DNA from: UBA1672 sp051967755
Lineage (GTDB): Bacteria; Pseudomonadota; Alphaproteobacteria; Micavibrionales; Micavibrionaceae
NCBI GenBank assembly: GCA_051967755.1
Contig: JBQDYD010000001.1
Location: 186,001-250,000, forward strand
DNA: 64,000 nucleotides
Direction: 5' to 3'
The position numbers and the translations under genes were made by a program. Of the stretch, positions 36,166-46,539 are shown one piece after another (within the stretch, counting starts at the first letter, position 1; each line of letters starts with the position of its first letter). The notes beneath the pieces were generated by a model that was given only the letters and a program-made list of their open reading frames with translations, did not search any database and had not been told where the DNA came from.

Positions 36166-38629
36166 CCACCTCGGCTTTCAGGGCGTTATCCTGAATAAAC
36201 TCACGGCGGGGTTCAACAACATCACCCATCAGGGTTGAGAAAATCTCATCCGCTTTAATCGCATCGGCAACCTTCACCTGAAGGAGCGTACGCACATTCG
36301 GATCAAGCGTTGTTTCCCAAAGCTGTTCCGGGTTCATTTCACCAAGACCCTTATAGCGAGAGATCTGCATACCTTTGCGGCCTGCCTCCAGGATTTTATC
36401 ATAGAACGCGGCGGGGCCGTTCACCTTTGCGATGACTTTTGAGTCTGTACTGATTTCAACGGGGCTGGCGAAGACATCTTGCAACCATTGTTTTGCGCCC
36501 TGTAGCCTTACCGCATCGGCAGAACGCACGCGCTCTATCCCGATTCTAACGGTTTGTGTAATACCGCGCGTTGTTTTGGAGAAGGTATATCCCTTATCGA
36601 TGGTAAAGGTTCCCTTCCAGCCCTTTTCATTCTTCGGCTCAATCGCGTCCAAACGCTCTGCGGCTTTGGCGGCGTAATCCTGACCCAATTTTTCATCACG
36701 GATCACCGCATCATCAAATGCGCCTGCAATCGCGGCCTGTTCAATCACGCGGCGATTTCCTGCACGTACAGTCAGCGAATTAATAGAGTTACGCAACGCA
36801 CGGGATTTTAAAAGCAAATCACGTAAGTCATTGCCACTGCGGGTTTCACCACTTGCGTCAATAATCACGATATCACTAATTGCAAGATCAATCAGGTGAT
36901 CCTCCAGCGCGCGCTCATCTTTTAGATAAATCTCACTCGATTTACCTTTTTTCACCTTAAACAGCGGTGGCTGCGCGATATAAAGATATCCGCGCTCAAT
37001 CACCTCCGGCATGTAACGGAAGAAGAATGTCAAAAGAAGCGTACGAATGTGCGCACCGTCAACGTCCGCATCAGTCATGATAATGATTTTGTGATAACGC
37101 GCTTTTTCGATATCAAATTCATCAGGGCCAATGGATGTGCCCAGCGCGGTAATCAATGTACCCACCTGATCAGAGTTTAGCATTTTATCAAAGCGCGCGC
37201 GCTCTACGTTCAAAATCTTACCACGCAATGGCAAAATCGCCTGATTATGGCGATCACGCGCCTGTTTCGCAGAACCACCCGCCGAGTCCCCCTCAACGAT
37301 GAAAATTTCAGAGATTGACGGGTCTTTACTCTGGCAATCGGCAAGCTTACCGGGAAGGGATGAAACATCCATCACACCCTTACGGCGGGTTAGCTCCCTC
37401 GCGCGGCGTGCGGCTTCACGCGCACTCGCGGCCTCAACAATTTTGCTGACGATGGTCTTGGCTTCGTTCGGGTTTTCCTCCAACCATGTGCCTAAATGCT
37501 CAGAAATTGCGCCTTCTACAACGGGGCGAACTTCTGATGAAACCAGCTTATCCTTCGTCTGGGATGAGAATTTCGGATCAGGCACCTTCACGGAAAGAAC
37601 GCAGGTCATCCCCTCGCGCATATCCTCACCCGTAAGCTTAACCTTTTCCTTTTTCAAAATCCCTTTTTCATCTGCATATTTACTGAGGATTCTGGTCAGC
37701 GCCCCGCGGAAACCCGCAAGGTGCGTACCACCGTCACGCTGTGGGATGTTGTTTGTAAAACACTGCATTGTTTCGTGATACGCATCTGTCCATTCAAGGG
37801 CGGCCTCAACGGTAACACCGCTTTCTTCATCATGCGCTGTCAAACTAATCGGTTTTTCAAGAAGTGATTTTTTCGTACGGTCAAGATATTCAACGAAGCT
37901 CTCGATCCCGCCTTCAAAATGAAGATGGGACACAACCCATTCTTCTTCACTATCAGAGCGATTATCAGACAGATAAATATTCACGCCAGAATTCAAAAAC
38001 GCCAATTCACGCAAGCGATCTTCCAAGGTTTTAAAATCAAAATCAGTGATCGCAAAAGTTTCGGGTGACGGCAGGAATGTAACGCCTGTTCCGTTACGCT
38101 CCCCCTCTTCCAGATCACGGATCGGCTTCAGATCTTCTTCTGCTTCACCATGTTTGAAAATCATGTGCCATTCTTTACCCTCACGGCGAATATTCAGTTC
38201 CAGATACTCCGAAAGGGCGTTCACAACCGACACACCAACACCGTGCAAACCACCGGAAACTTTGTATGAGTTATCATCGAACTTACCACCCGCATGAAGC
38301 TGGGTCATAATCACCTGCGCGGCAGAAACTTTTTCTTCGGCATGTTCACCAACAGGAATACCACGACCGTTATCCTTTACCGTGACAGACCCGTCTGCAT
38401 TCAACATTACATCAATGCGGTCACAATGCCCCGCCAAAGATTCGTCAATCGCGTTATCGACAACCTCATACACCATGTGGTGCAAACCTGTCCCGTCGTC
38501 AGTATCACCAATATACATCCCCGGGCGCTTGCGTACCGCCTCCAGACCGCGCAAAACCTTAATGGAATCTGCACCATATTCATTATTTTCGTTATTACCG
38601 TCTATTGGTTGCGCGGTTGCTTCACTCAT
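36158..38629 (-). CDS. gyrB: DNA gyrase subunit B
   Basis: 823 residues, standard length. GHKL ATPase: YEVVDNAIDE, DNGRGIPV, GLHGVGVSVVNALS. TOPRIM: EGDSAGGSAKQ, then PLRGKILNVERA and DADVDGAHI. The C-terminal RYKGLGEMNPEQLW motif contacts GyrA. Introduces negative supercoils with GyrA. It lies in the minus-strand series dnaA, dnaN, recF, gyrB. The 3' end overlaps a secreted protein gene. Confidence 0.97.
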   Translation of the reverse strand: MSEATAQPIDGNNENNEYGADSIKVLRGLEAVRKRPGMYIGDTDDGTGLHHMVYEVVDNAIDESLAGHCDRIDVMLNADGSVTVKDNGRGIPVGEHAEEKVSAAQVIMTQLHAGGKFDDNSYKVSGGLHGVGVSVVNALSEYLELNIRREGKEWHMIFKHGEAEEDLKPIRDLEEGERNGTGVTFLPSPETFAITDFDFKTLEDRLRELAFLNSGVNIYLSDNRSDSEEEWVVSHLHFEGGIESFVEYLDRTKKSLLEKPISLTAHDEESGVTVEAALEWTDAYHETMQCFTNNIPQRDGGTHLAGFRGALTRILSKYADEKGILKKEKVKLTGEDMREGMTCVLSVKVPDPKFSSQTKDKLVSSEVRPVVEGAISEHLGTWLEENPNEAKTIVSKIVEAASAREAARRARELTRRKGVMDVSSLPGKLADCQSKDPSISEIFIVEGDSAGGSAKQARDRHNQAILPLRGKILNVERARFDKMLNSDQVGTLITALGTSIGPDEFDIEKARYHKIIIMTDADVDGAHIRTLLLTFFFRYMPEVIERGYLYIAQPPLFKVKKGKSSEIYLKDERALEDHLIDLAISDIVIIDASGETRSGNDLRDLLLKSRALRNSINSLTVRAGNRRVIEQAAIAGAFDDAVIRDEKLGQDYAAKAAERLDAIEPKNEKGWKGTFTIDKGYTFSKTTRGITQTVRIGIERVRSADAVRLQGAKQWLQDVFASPVEISTDSKVIAKVNGPAAFYDKILEAGRKGMQISRYKGLGEMNPEQLWETTLDPNVRTLLQVKVADAIKADEIFSTLMGDVVEPRREFIQDNALKAEVDA

Positions 38630-38855
38630 AAAAATCTAGTCCCTCGAAATGCTCGTAAATAAGCAGTTTTCTGCCAATTTTTTCTGTTTTTTATTCAATA
38701 TTCCTGTATAGCACACGGGATATCGGAAAAACAGGCTTATCGTGGCTTTTTTACGGCTTTTTTCAACAGGCTAACTATATGAAATAAAATATATTTTTGT
38801 TATTTTGGCAGTCCGTGATATAAATAGAGATCAACTCTTTCAAGAAAAAACACCC

Positions 38856-39605
38856 ATGACAGACGAAAACAAGCCTTTAGACATTGAAAATCAACCCTCC
38901 GCAGACCCTGAAATTACGCCCGAAAGTAGCGATTCGCTCGATATGAACCAAGGGCAGGATAAGCCCGATGAAGGCGAAGTTGAAAAGGCGATGAGCTTTA
39001 TCGATCAAGTCGTGAGCGGCCCCTTCTTAACGAATATTATTATGGCGGGTTTATTCGCAAACTTCCTCATGATCCATTACAATGATTACAACACCACCCC
39101 CAAATTCAGCAGCCTTTTACTCATGGTGCAAGTCTCATGCTTAGTGCTGTTCTTCCTGATCCGTGTTGCCCCGAAAAAAGTATCCATGGACCCGAAAGAT
39201 TGGATCTTAGCGATTGTCGGAACCGCGCTGCCTATGCTGGTCATGCCCGTGGCAGAGCCCAATGAGATTGTCCTTCTATTGCTGCTACAGCTATTTGGAA
39301 TTTTCATATCCATTGTCGCCATCATAAGCCTGAACACCAGTTTCGGTGTCGTCCCTGCCCTCAGGAATGTAAAAACAGGCGGGCTATACGCCCTGATCAG
39401 GCACCCGATCTATTTTGGATATTTCATCTTTATGACCTGCGTGGTCATAATCAATTTCAGCATCCCAAATCTGGTCGTCCTGCTCGGTATTATCGGCGCG
39501 GATATTTACCGCATTCTGGCCGAGGAAAAAATTCTATCCGAAGATGACGCCTACAGCGCCTATAAATCCCGCGTACGGTACCGATTAATTCCGTTCGTTT
39601 GGTAA
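38856..39605 (+). CDS. Isoprenylcysteine methyltransferase-like membrane protein
   Basis: 249 residues from ATG 38856. A TTG at 38805 also lies in frame. About 65 acidic residues precede five membrane helices. The C-terminal motif LIRHPIYFGYF and the later AEEKILSED match ICMT/PEMT-type integral methyltransferases, which use SAM. The substrate is probably a lipid or small envelope compound, but cannot be told. It diverges from gyrB and precedes hisC by 44 bases. Confidence 0.78.
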   Translation: MTDENKPLDIENQPSADPEITPESSDSLDMNQGQDKPDEGEVEKAMSFIDQVVSGPFLTNIIMAGLFANFLMIHYNDYNTTPKFSSLLLMVQVSCLVLFFLIRVAPKKVSMDPKDWILAIVGTALPMLVMPVAEPNEIVLLLLLQLFGIFISIVAIISLNTSFGVVPALRNVKTGGLYALIRHPIYFGYFIFMTCVVIINFSIPNLVVLLGIIGADIYRILAEEKILSEDDAYSAYKSRVRYRLIPFVW

Positions 39606-39649
39606 AAATGCTTTGATTTTAGCCGCGCATTCTGTCTTTATTCGTTCTT

Positions 39650-40744
39650 ATGAATGACGCACTTTTAAAACATATTCGCGAGCACTTCAAAACCATGCAG
39701 GGCTATAGCTCCGCAGGAATGGAAGCAGGCAAAGACGAAACCAAAATTTACCTGAATGCGAATGAAAACCCATACGCATTGCCCGGGCTTGAGGGGCTTA
39801 ATCGCTACCCTGAACCGCAACCCCCTGCATTGCTCGAGGCCTACGCCCGCAATTACGGCGTTGATCACACGCAGGTCGCGATGACGCGCGGCGCGGATGA
39901 AGCGCTGGTCGTGCTGACCAAAATTTTCTGCGAACCGCACAAAGATCAAATCCTGATCAACCCGCCGACATTCGGCATGTACGCGGTGGATGCGCACGGT
40001 ATGCCCGCAGGCGTTATCGCAGTTCCGTTAAAGCAGGAAAACGATACGTTCGCGTTAGACGCGGAAGAGATTATTAAACAAGCCAAAGACCCTGATAATC
40101 ACGTCAAGCTGGTCTTTTTATGCTCCCCCAATAACCCAACGGGGACAAGCTTCTCTCATGATGTGATTTCGGACATTTGTGAGGCGCTGGAGGGGCACGC
40201 AGTGGTTATTCTGGATGAAACCTACGCCGAATTTTCAACAGCCGGCAGCATGGTTGAGGATCTGGAAAGCACGCCAAACCTGATTATCTTGCGCACATTA
40301 TCAAAAAGTTATTCTTTCGCAGGGATGCGTATGGGATGCATGTTATGCGGGGATGCGGAGTTTATCGCCCTTGTGAAAACAAAGGTATTGGATGCCTATC
40401 CCCTGCCGCGCCTCAGCATCGAAGCCGCCTTTCATGTTCTCTCGCCTGATATCAAAGAATTTGCGCAGGAAAATATCCGCAAAATTCTGGATGAACGCGT
40501 GCGCATGGAGCAAGAATTGGCAAAATCCGATCAGGTCGTGAAGCTCTACCCCAGCGATGCGAATTTCCTGCTGATGGAGATGAAAGACGCGAAGGGTTTT
40601 TGTGATTACGCCAAGGAGAATAACGTCATTATTCGTGATTTCTCTGCGAAGCCGGAAACACTGAATTGCTTGCGCCTGTCCATCGGCATGCCTGATGAGA
40701 ATGATCTTGTGCTGCAACTATTGTCAGATTTTGCTAAGCTATAA
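39650..40744 (+). CDS. hisC: Histidinol-phosphate aminotransferase
   Basis: 364 residues, class II aminotransferase fold. ANENPYALPG at the N-terminus, NPPTFGMYAVDA, SPNNPTGTSF, DETYAEF, and the PLP-lysine in LRTLSKSYSFAGMRMG. These fit HisC, which converts imidazole-acetol phosphate to histidinol phosphate in histidine synthesis. Some homologues also act on aromatic amino acids. No other his gene is in the window. The next gene begins 2 bases after its stop. Confidence 0.92.
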   Translation: MNDALLKHIREHFKTMQGYSSAGMEAGKDETKIYLNANENPYALPGLEGLNRYPEPQPPALLEAYARNYGVDHTQVAMTRGADEALVVLTKIFCEPHKDQILINPPTFGMYAVDAHGMPAGVIAVPLKQENDTFALDAEEIIKQAKDPDNHVKLVFLCSPNNPTGTSFSHDVISDICEALEGHAVVILDETYAEFSTAGSMVEDLESTPNLIILRTLSKSYSFAGMRMGCMLCGDAEFIALVKTKVLDAYPLPRLSIEAAFHVLSPDIKEFAQENIRKILDERVRMEQELAKSDQVVKLYPSDANFLLMEMKDAKGFCDYAKENNVIIRDFSAKPETLNCLRLSIGMPDENDLVLQLLSDFAKL

Positions 40745-40746
40745 GA

Positions 40747-42051
40747 ATGCCGCAGCTTCTTCTCGCCCCACTTATTCTTATTATCCTTTATGTTGGGGTG
40801 AATTTATTCGACCCGCCACTCAGTCCTGATTTCGACCAATATTTCTATAAAGAAAACGTCGACCCATCTGAAAACGGCGCCGTCTTTCTTCAGGGAATTA
40901 ACGCACCCGAAGGGCAAGATTTATTTGAATTTGCGACGCTTATTTGGGACACAAAACCCGAACGCACAGAGCCTTTCTACAACCCCAATACCGAGGAAGA
41001 ACTCAAACTCGTTACCCTAACAGAGTTCACGCCGAATAACCTCACGTTCGAATGTTGGACATCACAGGATTATGAGCCGGATGAACACAGCGTCTGCGCC
41101 ACCGAAGAACAAATCAGGGAAGCCCTGACAGAAAATGCGCTGATAATGGATCGTTACACGCTGCTTTGGCCGTATAAACGATTTTATCACGACACGTTAT
41201 ACGGCTTTGCGCGCGGTCAGGAAATGATTCAAATCAACGATCTGCGCAATGCGCAACTCGCCCTGATGGCACGTGACGGGCACGCCGACAAAGCCCTTGA
41301 TATTTGGGTTAGAAGGCAAAACTTCCTGAATATGGTGATGGCAGACGGGCAAAACTTGGTTTTCAAAGCCATCATTATGATTAATTACAGTCGCAACCTG
41401 CATGTACTGCCTATTATTGCATCCCGCGCCGATCAAGAAACACTCAATGCGCATAAAGATGCACTTGATTCCGCATTAAACGTGCCGATATTCGGGGATG
41501 ACGGATTTGATATTCGCGCAACTTTATCGAGTGAATATTTCACCGTATTCGAAGCCGAAGAACTTATGCAATACATGCGTCATCCGAACTATCAAAAACG
41601 GGCGACAAGCTTTCTGATGTACAGAAAAAATGCGACAGCAAATCAATTTTTAACACACGCAAAAAACGTCTTAAACGCTACGCAATTACCGCTTGAAAAT
41701 ATGTTACCGACTGTGCTGGCCAGTCAAAAAACTTTCTACCCCGAGATCAGCTTTCTTAACATGCTGTATAACCCGGTCGGCAAACTGATTCTTGGCGGCA
41801 CAGTCAGGGGCGCAGAATTATTTGATAATCGCATTGCCCAGATCATGCATGCCCGCATGCTTCGGCTCTATATTGATGCAAAATCACACGGCATAGGGGC
41901 AGATGACATGCCCGCCTTCATGCACCAAACGCGCGACCGCTATATTAATGACTATACAAACAAGCCATTCAATTGGGATGCGGAAAAGCACGAGATTTAT
42001 TTCAATCAAGGACGAGACGAATTCACACGTCGCTATTCGGTTGTGTATTAA
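40747..42051 (+). CDS. Membrane-anchored hypothetical protein
   Basis: 434 residues. Residues 3-20 are a hydrophobic anchor or uncleaved signal (LLLAPLILIILYVGVNLF). The rest is a mainly helical periplasmic domain with TPR-like spacing in parts (NAQLALMARDGHADKALD). No known family is recognised. It starts 2 bases after hisC, so it is probably cotranscribed, without a clear functional link. Confidence 0.75.
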   Translation: MPQLLLAPLILIILYVGVNLFDPPLSPDFDQYFYKENVDPSENGAVFLQGINAPEGQDLFEFATLIWDTKPERTEPFYNPNTEEELKLVTLTEFTPNNLTFECWTSQDYEPDEHSVCATEEQIREALTENALIMDRYTLLWPYKRFYHDTLYGFARGQEMIQINDLRNAQLALMARDGHADKALDIWVRRQNFLNMVMADGQNLVFKAIIMINYSRNLHVLPIIASRADQETLNAHKDALDSALNVPIFGDDGFDIRATLSSEYFTVFEAEELMQYMRHPNYQKRATSFLMYRKNATANQFLTHAKNVLNATQLPLENMLPTVLASQKTFYPEISFLNMLYNPVGKLILGGTVRGAELFDNRIAQIMHARMLRLYIDAKSHGIGADDMPAFMHQTRDRYINDYTNKPFNWDAEKHEIYFNQGRDEFTRRYSVVY

Positions 42052-42088
42052 CCCTATAATCACGTACCATGCCATATAGAAAGCATGG

Positions 42089-42607
42089 ATGATGAAACTG
42101 AAAAAATTAAAAATTCCGACAGAGAATGACTGGAACACCTTGGAACATGACAAACCTAGAGATCAAGTTGCCAGCTTGGATCGTCAACATGCCAAGTTAA
42201 ATTTTCTCGGTAAATCCTTTACAGATGCATTTGATATGTTTGACGAGAATATCGGAAAATATATGACCCACTTTTGGGATATGCCACGCGCCTGTTTCAA
42301 ATATTACTACCTGGCCTTGATTGCGTACTTACGCAACGTTCCCGAAAATTACGTTTATGATGACACGGATTACCCAAAAGATTACGCATGTGCGTCTGAC
42401 ACTGTGTTTAGTACGCTGGAATACAGACTGCAGCATTATCCTGATGGGCTAGGTAATGTTTTATACGAAGACGGAGTCATGGACGACTTAGAATACATCG
42501 CCAACAATCAGACATTATACGATGCAGACATTGATATTTTTGATAATTACAAGGACAGATTGTCAAAGATAAAAAAAACATGCGATGAAAAAGGGATTAA
42601 ATATTAA
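42089..42607 (+). CDS. Hypothetical protein
   Basis: 172 residues, no signal peptide. The sequence is acidic and rich in Tyr and Asp, with a helical central part (FDMFDENIGKYMTHFWDMPRAC). A second ATG 3 bases later is equally possible. Composition is more AT-rich than hisC, suggesting it may be an accessory gene. No relation to a known family was seen. Confidence 0.6.
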   Translation: MMKLKKLKIPTENDWNTLEHDKPRDQVASLDRQHAKLNFLGKSFTDAFDMFDENIGKYMTHFWDMPRACFKYYYLALIAYLRNVPENYVYDDTDYPKDYACASDTVFSTLEYRLQHYPDGLGNVLYEDGVMDDLEYIANNQTLYDADIDIFDNYKDRLSKIKKTCDEKGIKY

Positions 42608-42609
42608 CC

Positions 42610-42843
42610 CTATTGATCCTTATCCGCTTTGGATTTGAGGTATTTATAACGCTGCACGCCGCCAAGGCCGAGGAATAACGGGGTCGCCACCGCGCAAATC
42701 GGGCAAACTGCCCCCATCGTCAGGGCGATGGTCGTCCCATAGGCCGCAAAGCCGCCGCCAATCGCCAGATTAATCGTGCCTTTTTCTTCACCCTTGGCGG
42801 GTTTTGTTTCATCCTGATTTTCGGGTGTTTGACCTTCATCCAT
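42610..42843 (-). CDS. Small membrane protein with CPIC motif
   Basis: 77 residues: a charged Glu/Lys-rich N-terminus, one or two hydrophobic segments (24-60) containing CPIC, and a basic tail. Pairs of Cys in a membrane helix region are known from small redox or metal-binding membrane proteins, so this might be one, but the family is not recognised. It is on the minus strand 64 bases upstream of recF's stop and converges with the 42089 gene. Confidence 0.65.
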   Translation of the reverse strand: MDEGQTPENQDETKPAKGEEKGTINLAIGGGFAAYGTTIALTMGAVCPICAVATPLFLGLGGVQRYKYLKSKADKDQ

Positions 42844-42907
42844 GGGCGATGCCTTTATTAATTCCGTTATAAAGAAATTCGCGGTACAGACGCAAAACGT
42901 TACGGCA

Positions 42908-44044
42908 TTACAAAACGGCGGCCTCTGGCTGTTTCAATTCGGCGACATTGATAAGGCGCGCGGTATTTTCGATATGTGAAAACAGATTCTGCTCTGTCCC
43001 CGTCAGCCAGCTTTGCGCGCCTAAATCCTGCAAAATCCCATAGAGCGCATCGCGCCTGTTTTCATCCAAATGCGCGGCGACCTCATCCAATAATAAAATT
43101 GGCGGTTGTCCGCGTTCGGCCTTCACCAGCCTTGAATGCGCAAGGATCAGCCCGATCAGAAGGGCTTTTTGCTCCCCCGTGGAGCACTGCCCCGCAGGCA
43201 TGTTTTTCTCATCATAAATCACGGCCAAATCTGATTTATGCGGCCCCGCCGCCGCGCCGCCAGTAATGGCATCGCGTTCTCGGCTGAATTTCAAGTCCTG
43301 CTTGAATTGATCTTCGATCTCAAGAGCAGGTGAACCCGTCAGGCGCTCCTCTATATGCCCCTTCACAAATAATCGCGCGCGCGGAAAGATGCTATCCCCT
43401 TCCTTTATGCACGCCGCTTGTAACCTTTGCGCAAAATCAAGGCGCGCCGCCGCGATCGCAATGCCCGTTTCCGCCATTTGCTGCTCCAAACCGCTGAGCC
43501 ATGCATCATCATTTTGCCCATCACGCAGCAGTTTAGAGCGCTGCGACAATGCATTTTCATAACGAATAACCCGCCCCGAATGCCCGGGATCGAACGTAAA
43601 CACCAAACGATCAAGGAATTTGCGGCGCTCCCGCCCTGAATCCAGAAAAAGGCGATCCATCTGCGGGGTCAGCCAAATACAGGAAAGATGCTCCCCCAAC
43701 TTTGTTTGACTGCGCGCAACCTGCCCGTTTATGCGCACGGTGCGCTTTTCCTTGCCCTGTCTGCTTTTCGGATCAAGCCCCGTACCAAGGCGCACTTCAC
43801 CATATTTGGTCTCCAGGATACCCGACACCACCCATGGCTCTTGGCTTTGGTTATTTTGCACCTCCATAACGCGTGCGCTACGCAATCCGCGCCCGGGGGA
43901 GAGCAACGAAATCGCCTCCAAAATATTGGTCTTACCAATGCCGTTTACCCCATGCAACACAATCAAGCCTGAGGGCAGATCCGTCAGGGACGCAACGTCG
44001 TAACACCGAAAATGATGAAGCTTTAACTTAGTCAGAGTACTCAT
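42908..44044 (-). CDS. recF: DNA replication and repair protein RecF
   Basis: 378 residues. Walker A GVNGIGKT at 32-39 after RCYDVASL. The ABC-type signature STGEQKALLIGLILAH and Walker B PPILLLDEVAAHLD are near the C-terminus. It loads RecA on gapped DNA. It follows dnaN in the order typical of the replication cluster, separated by two plus- and minus-strand small genes. Confidence 0.96.
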   Translation of the reverse strand: MSTLTKLKLHHFRCYDVASLTDLPSGLIVLHGVNGIGKTNILEAISLLSPGRGLRSARVMEVQNNQSQEPWVVSGILETKYGEVRLGTGLDPKSRQGKEKRTVRINGQVARSQTKLGEHLSCIWLTPQMDRLFLDSGRERRKFLDRLVFTFDPGHSGRVIRYENALSQRSKLLRDGQNDDAWLSGLEQQMAETGIAIAAARLDFAQRLQAACIKEGDSIFPRARLFVKGHIEERLTGSPALEIEDQFKQDLKFSRERDAITGGAAAGPHKSDLAVIYDEKNMPAGQCSTGEQKALLIGLILAHSRLVKAERGQPPILLLDEVAAHLDENRRDALYGILQDLGAQSWLTGTEQNLFSHIENTARLINVAELKQPEAAVL

Positions 44045-44172
44045 GGTAATGTTTTACTTTATGGACAAGAGAAAAACAAACATAGTAGAATAAACAATTA
44101 TTGTCATAAAAGTTGACAAAACGCGTAATAAAAACATATCTTTACACAAATTTTTATATACAGGGGTTTGAT

Positions 44173-44682
44173 ATGAGTATGAAAAATTGGTTGAAAGCAG
44201 GCGCACTAAGCACTGCATTAGGATTAACAGCAGCAACAGGCGCGATGGCGCAAGAGTCTGAGGAGCCAAAAGGCGAAAAGACCGAAGTTGTGCAACAACA
44301 AGATTATAGTGCCATCAAAGCAGATCGCGCAGAGATCATCGTCGATGGTCAGGAAATACAGCCTAAATTAGCACAACGCCTAATCGGCACCCCAATCGAA
44401 AACGCACAAGATGTTTACGATGCCAACACAAAGATACAAGACATGTTAGATCAAAATAACACAATGCTTAGCCGTATCATGCGTGTTCAGGGAATTACAA
44501 TGACAGACACAACAGAAGTAACCGTTAACGGATATAATGGTGATGAAAAGGTTGTGAGCTTTGATGCTGATGATGCGCCGGAAATTGAAGAGACACCGGA
44601 AGCAGCGCCAACACAAAGAAGAGGCAGCGAACAACCTGCACGCGGACGTGGACGCGGCGTAAATGTTCCAAGCAACGGATAA
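44173..44682 (+). CDS. Secreted hypothetical protein
   Basis: 169 residues from ATG 44173, placed 6 bases after AGGGG. The frame opens earlier at 44113. A signal peptide of 26 residues ends AMA. The mature part is acidic, ending in an Arg/Gly-rich tail (ARGRGRGVNVPS). No conserved domain recognised. It is followed by a strong intrinsic terminator at 44713 and lies opposite to recF. Confidence 0.75.
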   Translation: MSMKNWLKAGALSTALGLTAATGAMAQESEEPKGEKTEVVQQQDYSAIKADRAEIIVDGQEIQPKLAQRLIGTPIENAQDVYDANTKIQDMLDQNNTMLSRIMRVQGITMTDTTEVTVNGYNGDEKVVSFDADDAPEIEETPEAAPTQRRGSEQPARGRGRGVNVPSNG

Positions 44683-44712
44683 GACACTGTCCGTATTCAC
44701 AATCAAACATAT

Positions 44713-44739
44713 AAAAGGCCCAAATATCGGGCCTTTTTT
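44713..44739 (+). terminator. Rho-independent terminator
   Basis: AAAAGGCCC at 44713-44721 and GGGCCTTTT at 44729-44737 form a 9-bp stem with a 7-base loop, followed by further Ts. It ends the transcript of the secreted protein at 44173-44682, and by symmetry may also stop the minus-strand gene starting its end at 44749. Confidence 0.9.
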
Positions 44740-44748
44740 AATCCATAA

Positions 44749-45288
44749 TTATTGTGTGTGATAATCGCTTTTATGCAGGAAAATACCTTTCGTCCTGATT
44801 TTCCGCCAACTTTTTTCATAGTTAGCCTTTCGGACATATGTTTTATCAACCTTACCGGGGGTATTCGCCTGAATAAAAAAGTTCATATATTTTGTTTCAA
44901 CGCCGCGCTTAAAGCTATTATTCGGATCAAAAAATACAGAAACCCTCTTTGCGTTTACACCCGGCTCCAACACAGGGACACCGCTTGTAAAGTCCGATTT
45001 TTCAGGAATAACATTTAAAACGTATTGATGCCCATCATCTGGTGCATATGCAACAACATCGAACACCACAATATCATTACTGCTTTCCTGCACTTTCGCA
45101 GAGATCATAAACGGAAAGTTTTTATTTTCCTTATCAGGGTTGTCCGTGAAATAGGCAACCATCGTTTTTTCATCAAAATCAATCGTCGCTTCGACTTGGT
45201 ATTTATGCACCACTGAATATCGCACAGCAAAAAAGAAGGTAAAAACGATGCAAACCGTTAAAACAATGGCACCCAAAAATTGGTTCAC
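44749..45288 (-). CDS. Membrane-anchored hypothetical protein
   Basis: 179 residues. One membrane helix at about 5-25, then a periplasmic beta-rich domain with an immunoglobulin-like feel (VFFDPNNSFKRG). No family assigned. It lies 12 bases after dnaN on the same strand and is probably cotranscribed with it. Downstream, the terminator at 44713 is placed where it would also end this transcript. Confidence 0.7.
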   Translation of the reverse strand: MNQFLGAIVLTVCIVFTFFFAVRYSVVHKYQVEATIDFDEKTMVAYFTDNPDKENKNFPFMISAKVQESSNDIVVFDVVAYAPDDGHQYVLNVIPEKSDFTSGVPVLEPGVNAKRVSVFFDPNNSFKRGVETKYMNFFIQANTPGKVDKTYVRKANYEKSWRKIRTKGIFLHKSDYHTQ

Positions 45289-45300
45289 AATCCCCCCTTC

Positions 45301-46416
45301 TTACACCCTCAATGGCATAAGAACGTATAGCGCACTTGGATCACTATTGTCCTGAATGATTGTAGGACTGGCAGAATCCGCAAGTGTCAAACGGCATCCC
45401 TCACCTTCGATTTGGGACGTAATATCAAGAAGATATTTCGCATTGAAACCGATTTCTATATCAGAATCACCATTCACTTCCATCTCTTCCGTCGCGCTTC
45501 CCGCTTCGGGTGAGCTGGCGGATAATGTCATTTGCTTACCGGCAAGCGCAATTTTTAACGCGCGTGATTTACCATCAGAAATGGTTGATACGCGGTCAAT
45601 CGCTTTTGTGAAGACCTTTGGATCAACTTCAACAACCTTGTCATTGCCTTGCGGGATAACGCGCTGGTAATCAGGGAATGTCCCGTCAATCAGTTTCGAT
45701 GTCATCACGACATGGTCGAATGAGAAACGAACCTTATTTTCAGACAGTGTAATTTGAATAACATCGGCAGCATCTTCGATCAGTTTACGAAGTTCACCGA
45801 CTGCTTTGCGTGGCACGATCACACCCGGCATACCCGAAGCGCCCTCCGGCAAAGGCATTTCAAAACGCGCCAAACGGTGACCGTCTGTTGATACGGCGCG
45901 TAAAACCTTAACACCTTCATTATCGGCTTCGTGTACATAAATACCATTTAGGTAATAGCGCGTTTCTTCCGTGCTCATCGCGAATTTTGTACGATCAATC
46001 AATGCGCGTAAATCACCGGCAGGTACAGAAAATGCAATCGGCAGTTCGCCCGTTGATATTTCAGGGAAATCTGCCACAGGCAAACAGCTCAGCTTAAATT
46101 GGGAACGTCCCGCGCTTACGGTCATTTGTGTTCCTTCGGCATTCAATGCGATTTCTACATCGCTGCCGTCAGGCATTTTACGAACAATATCATGCAATGT
46201 ATGTGCGGGCGCCGTTGTCGCTCCGGCAGTCATAACATTCGCTGCAACCGATTCGTTTATTTCAAGATCCATGTCCGTCGATGACAAAGTTAGAACATTA
46301 TCTTCTGCCTTCAGCAAGACATTTGAAAGAATTGGTATTGTATTCCTGCGCTCCACAACACTTTGCACATGACTTAAAGACCTTAAAAGAGCAGCACGAT
46401 CAATACTCAGCTTCAT
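45301..46416 (-). CDS. dnaN: DNA polymerase III beta clamp
   Basis: 371 residues, usual length. Three repeated clamp domains, starting MKLSIDRAALLRSLSHVQSVV, with RYYLNGIYV in the middle domain and the LMPLRV end, both typical of DnaN. It forms the dimeric sliding clamp that tethers Pol III and other partners to DNA. Its order with recF and gyrB on the minus strand is the classical one. Confidence 0.97.
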   Translation of the reverse strand: MKLSIDRAALLRSLSHVQSVVERRNTIPILSNVLLKAEDNVLTLSSTDMDLEINESVAANVMTAGATTAPAHTLHDIVRKMPDGSDVEIALNAEGTQMTVSAGRSQFKLSCLPVADFPEISTGELPIAFSVPAGDLRALIDRTKFAMSTEETRYYLNGIYVHEADNEGVKVLRAVSTDGHRLARFEMPLPEGASGMPGVIVPRKAVGELRKLIEDAADVIQITLSENKVRFSFDHVVMTSKLIDGTFPDYQRVIPQGNDKVVEVDPKVFTKAIDRVSTISDGKSRALKIALAGKQMTLSASSPEAGSATEEMEVNGDSDIEIGFNAKYLLDITSQIEGEGCRLTLADSASPTIIQDNSDPSALYVLMPLRV

Positions 46417-46539
46417 GACGAATCCATCCGTTTTTTATTTTCATTGATTATTGAAAAACTGTAGCACAGCAAACTGGCAGTAAAAAGCCAAAAATACGCG
46501 TATCAAGCAATTTTCGGCAAAGATTCCGTAAAACAAATT

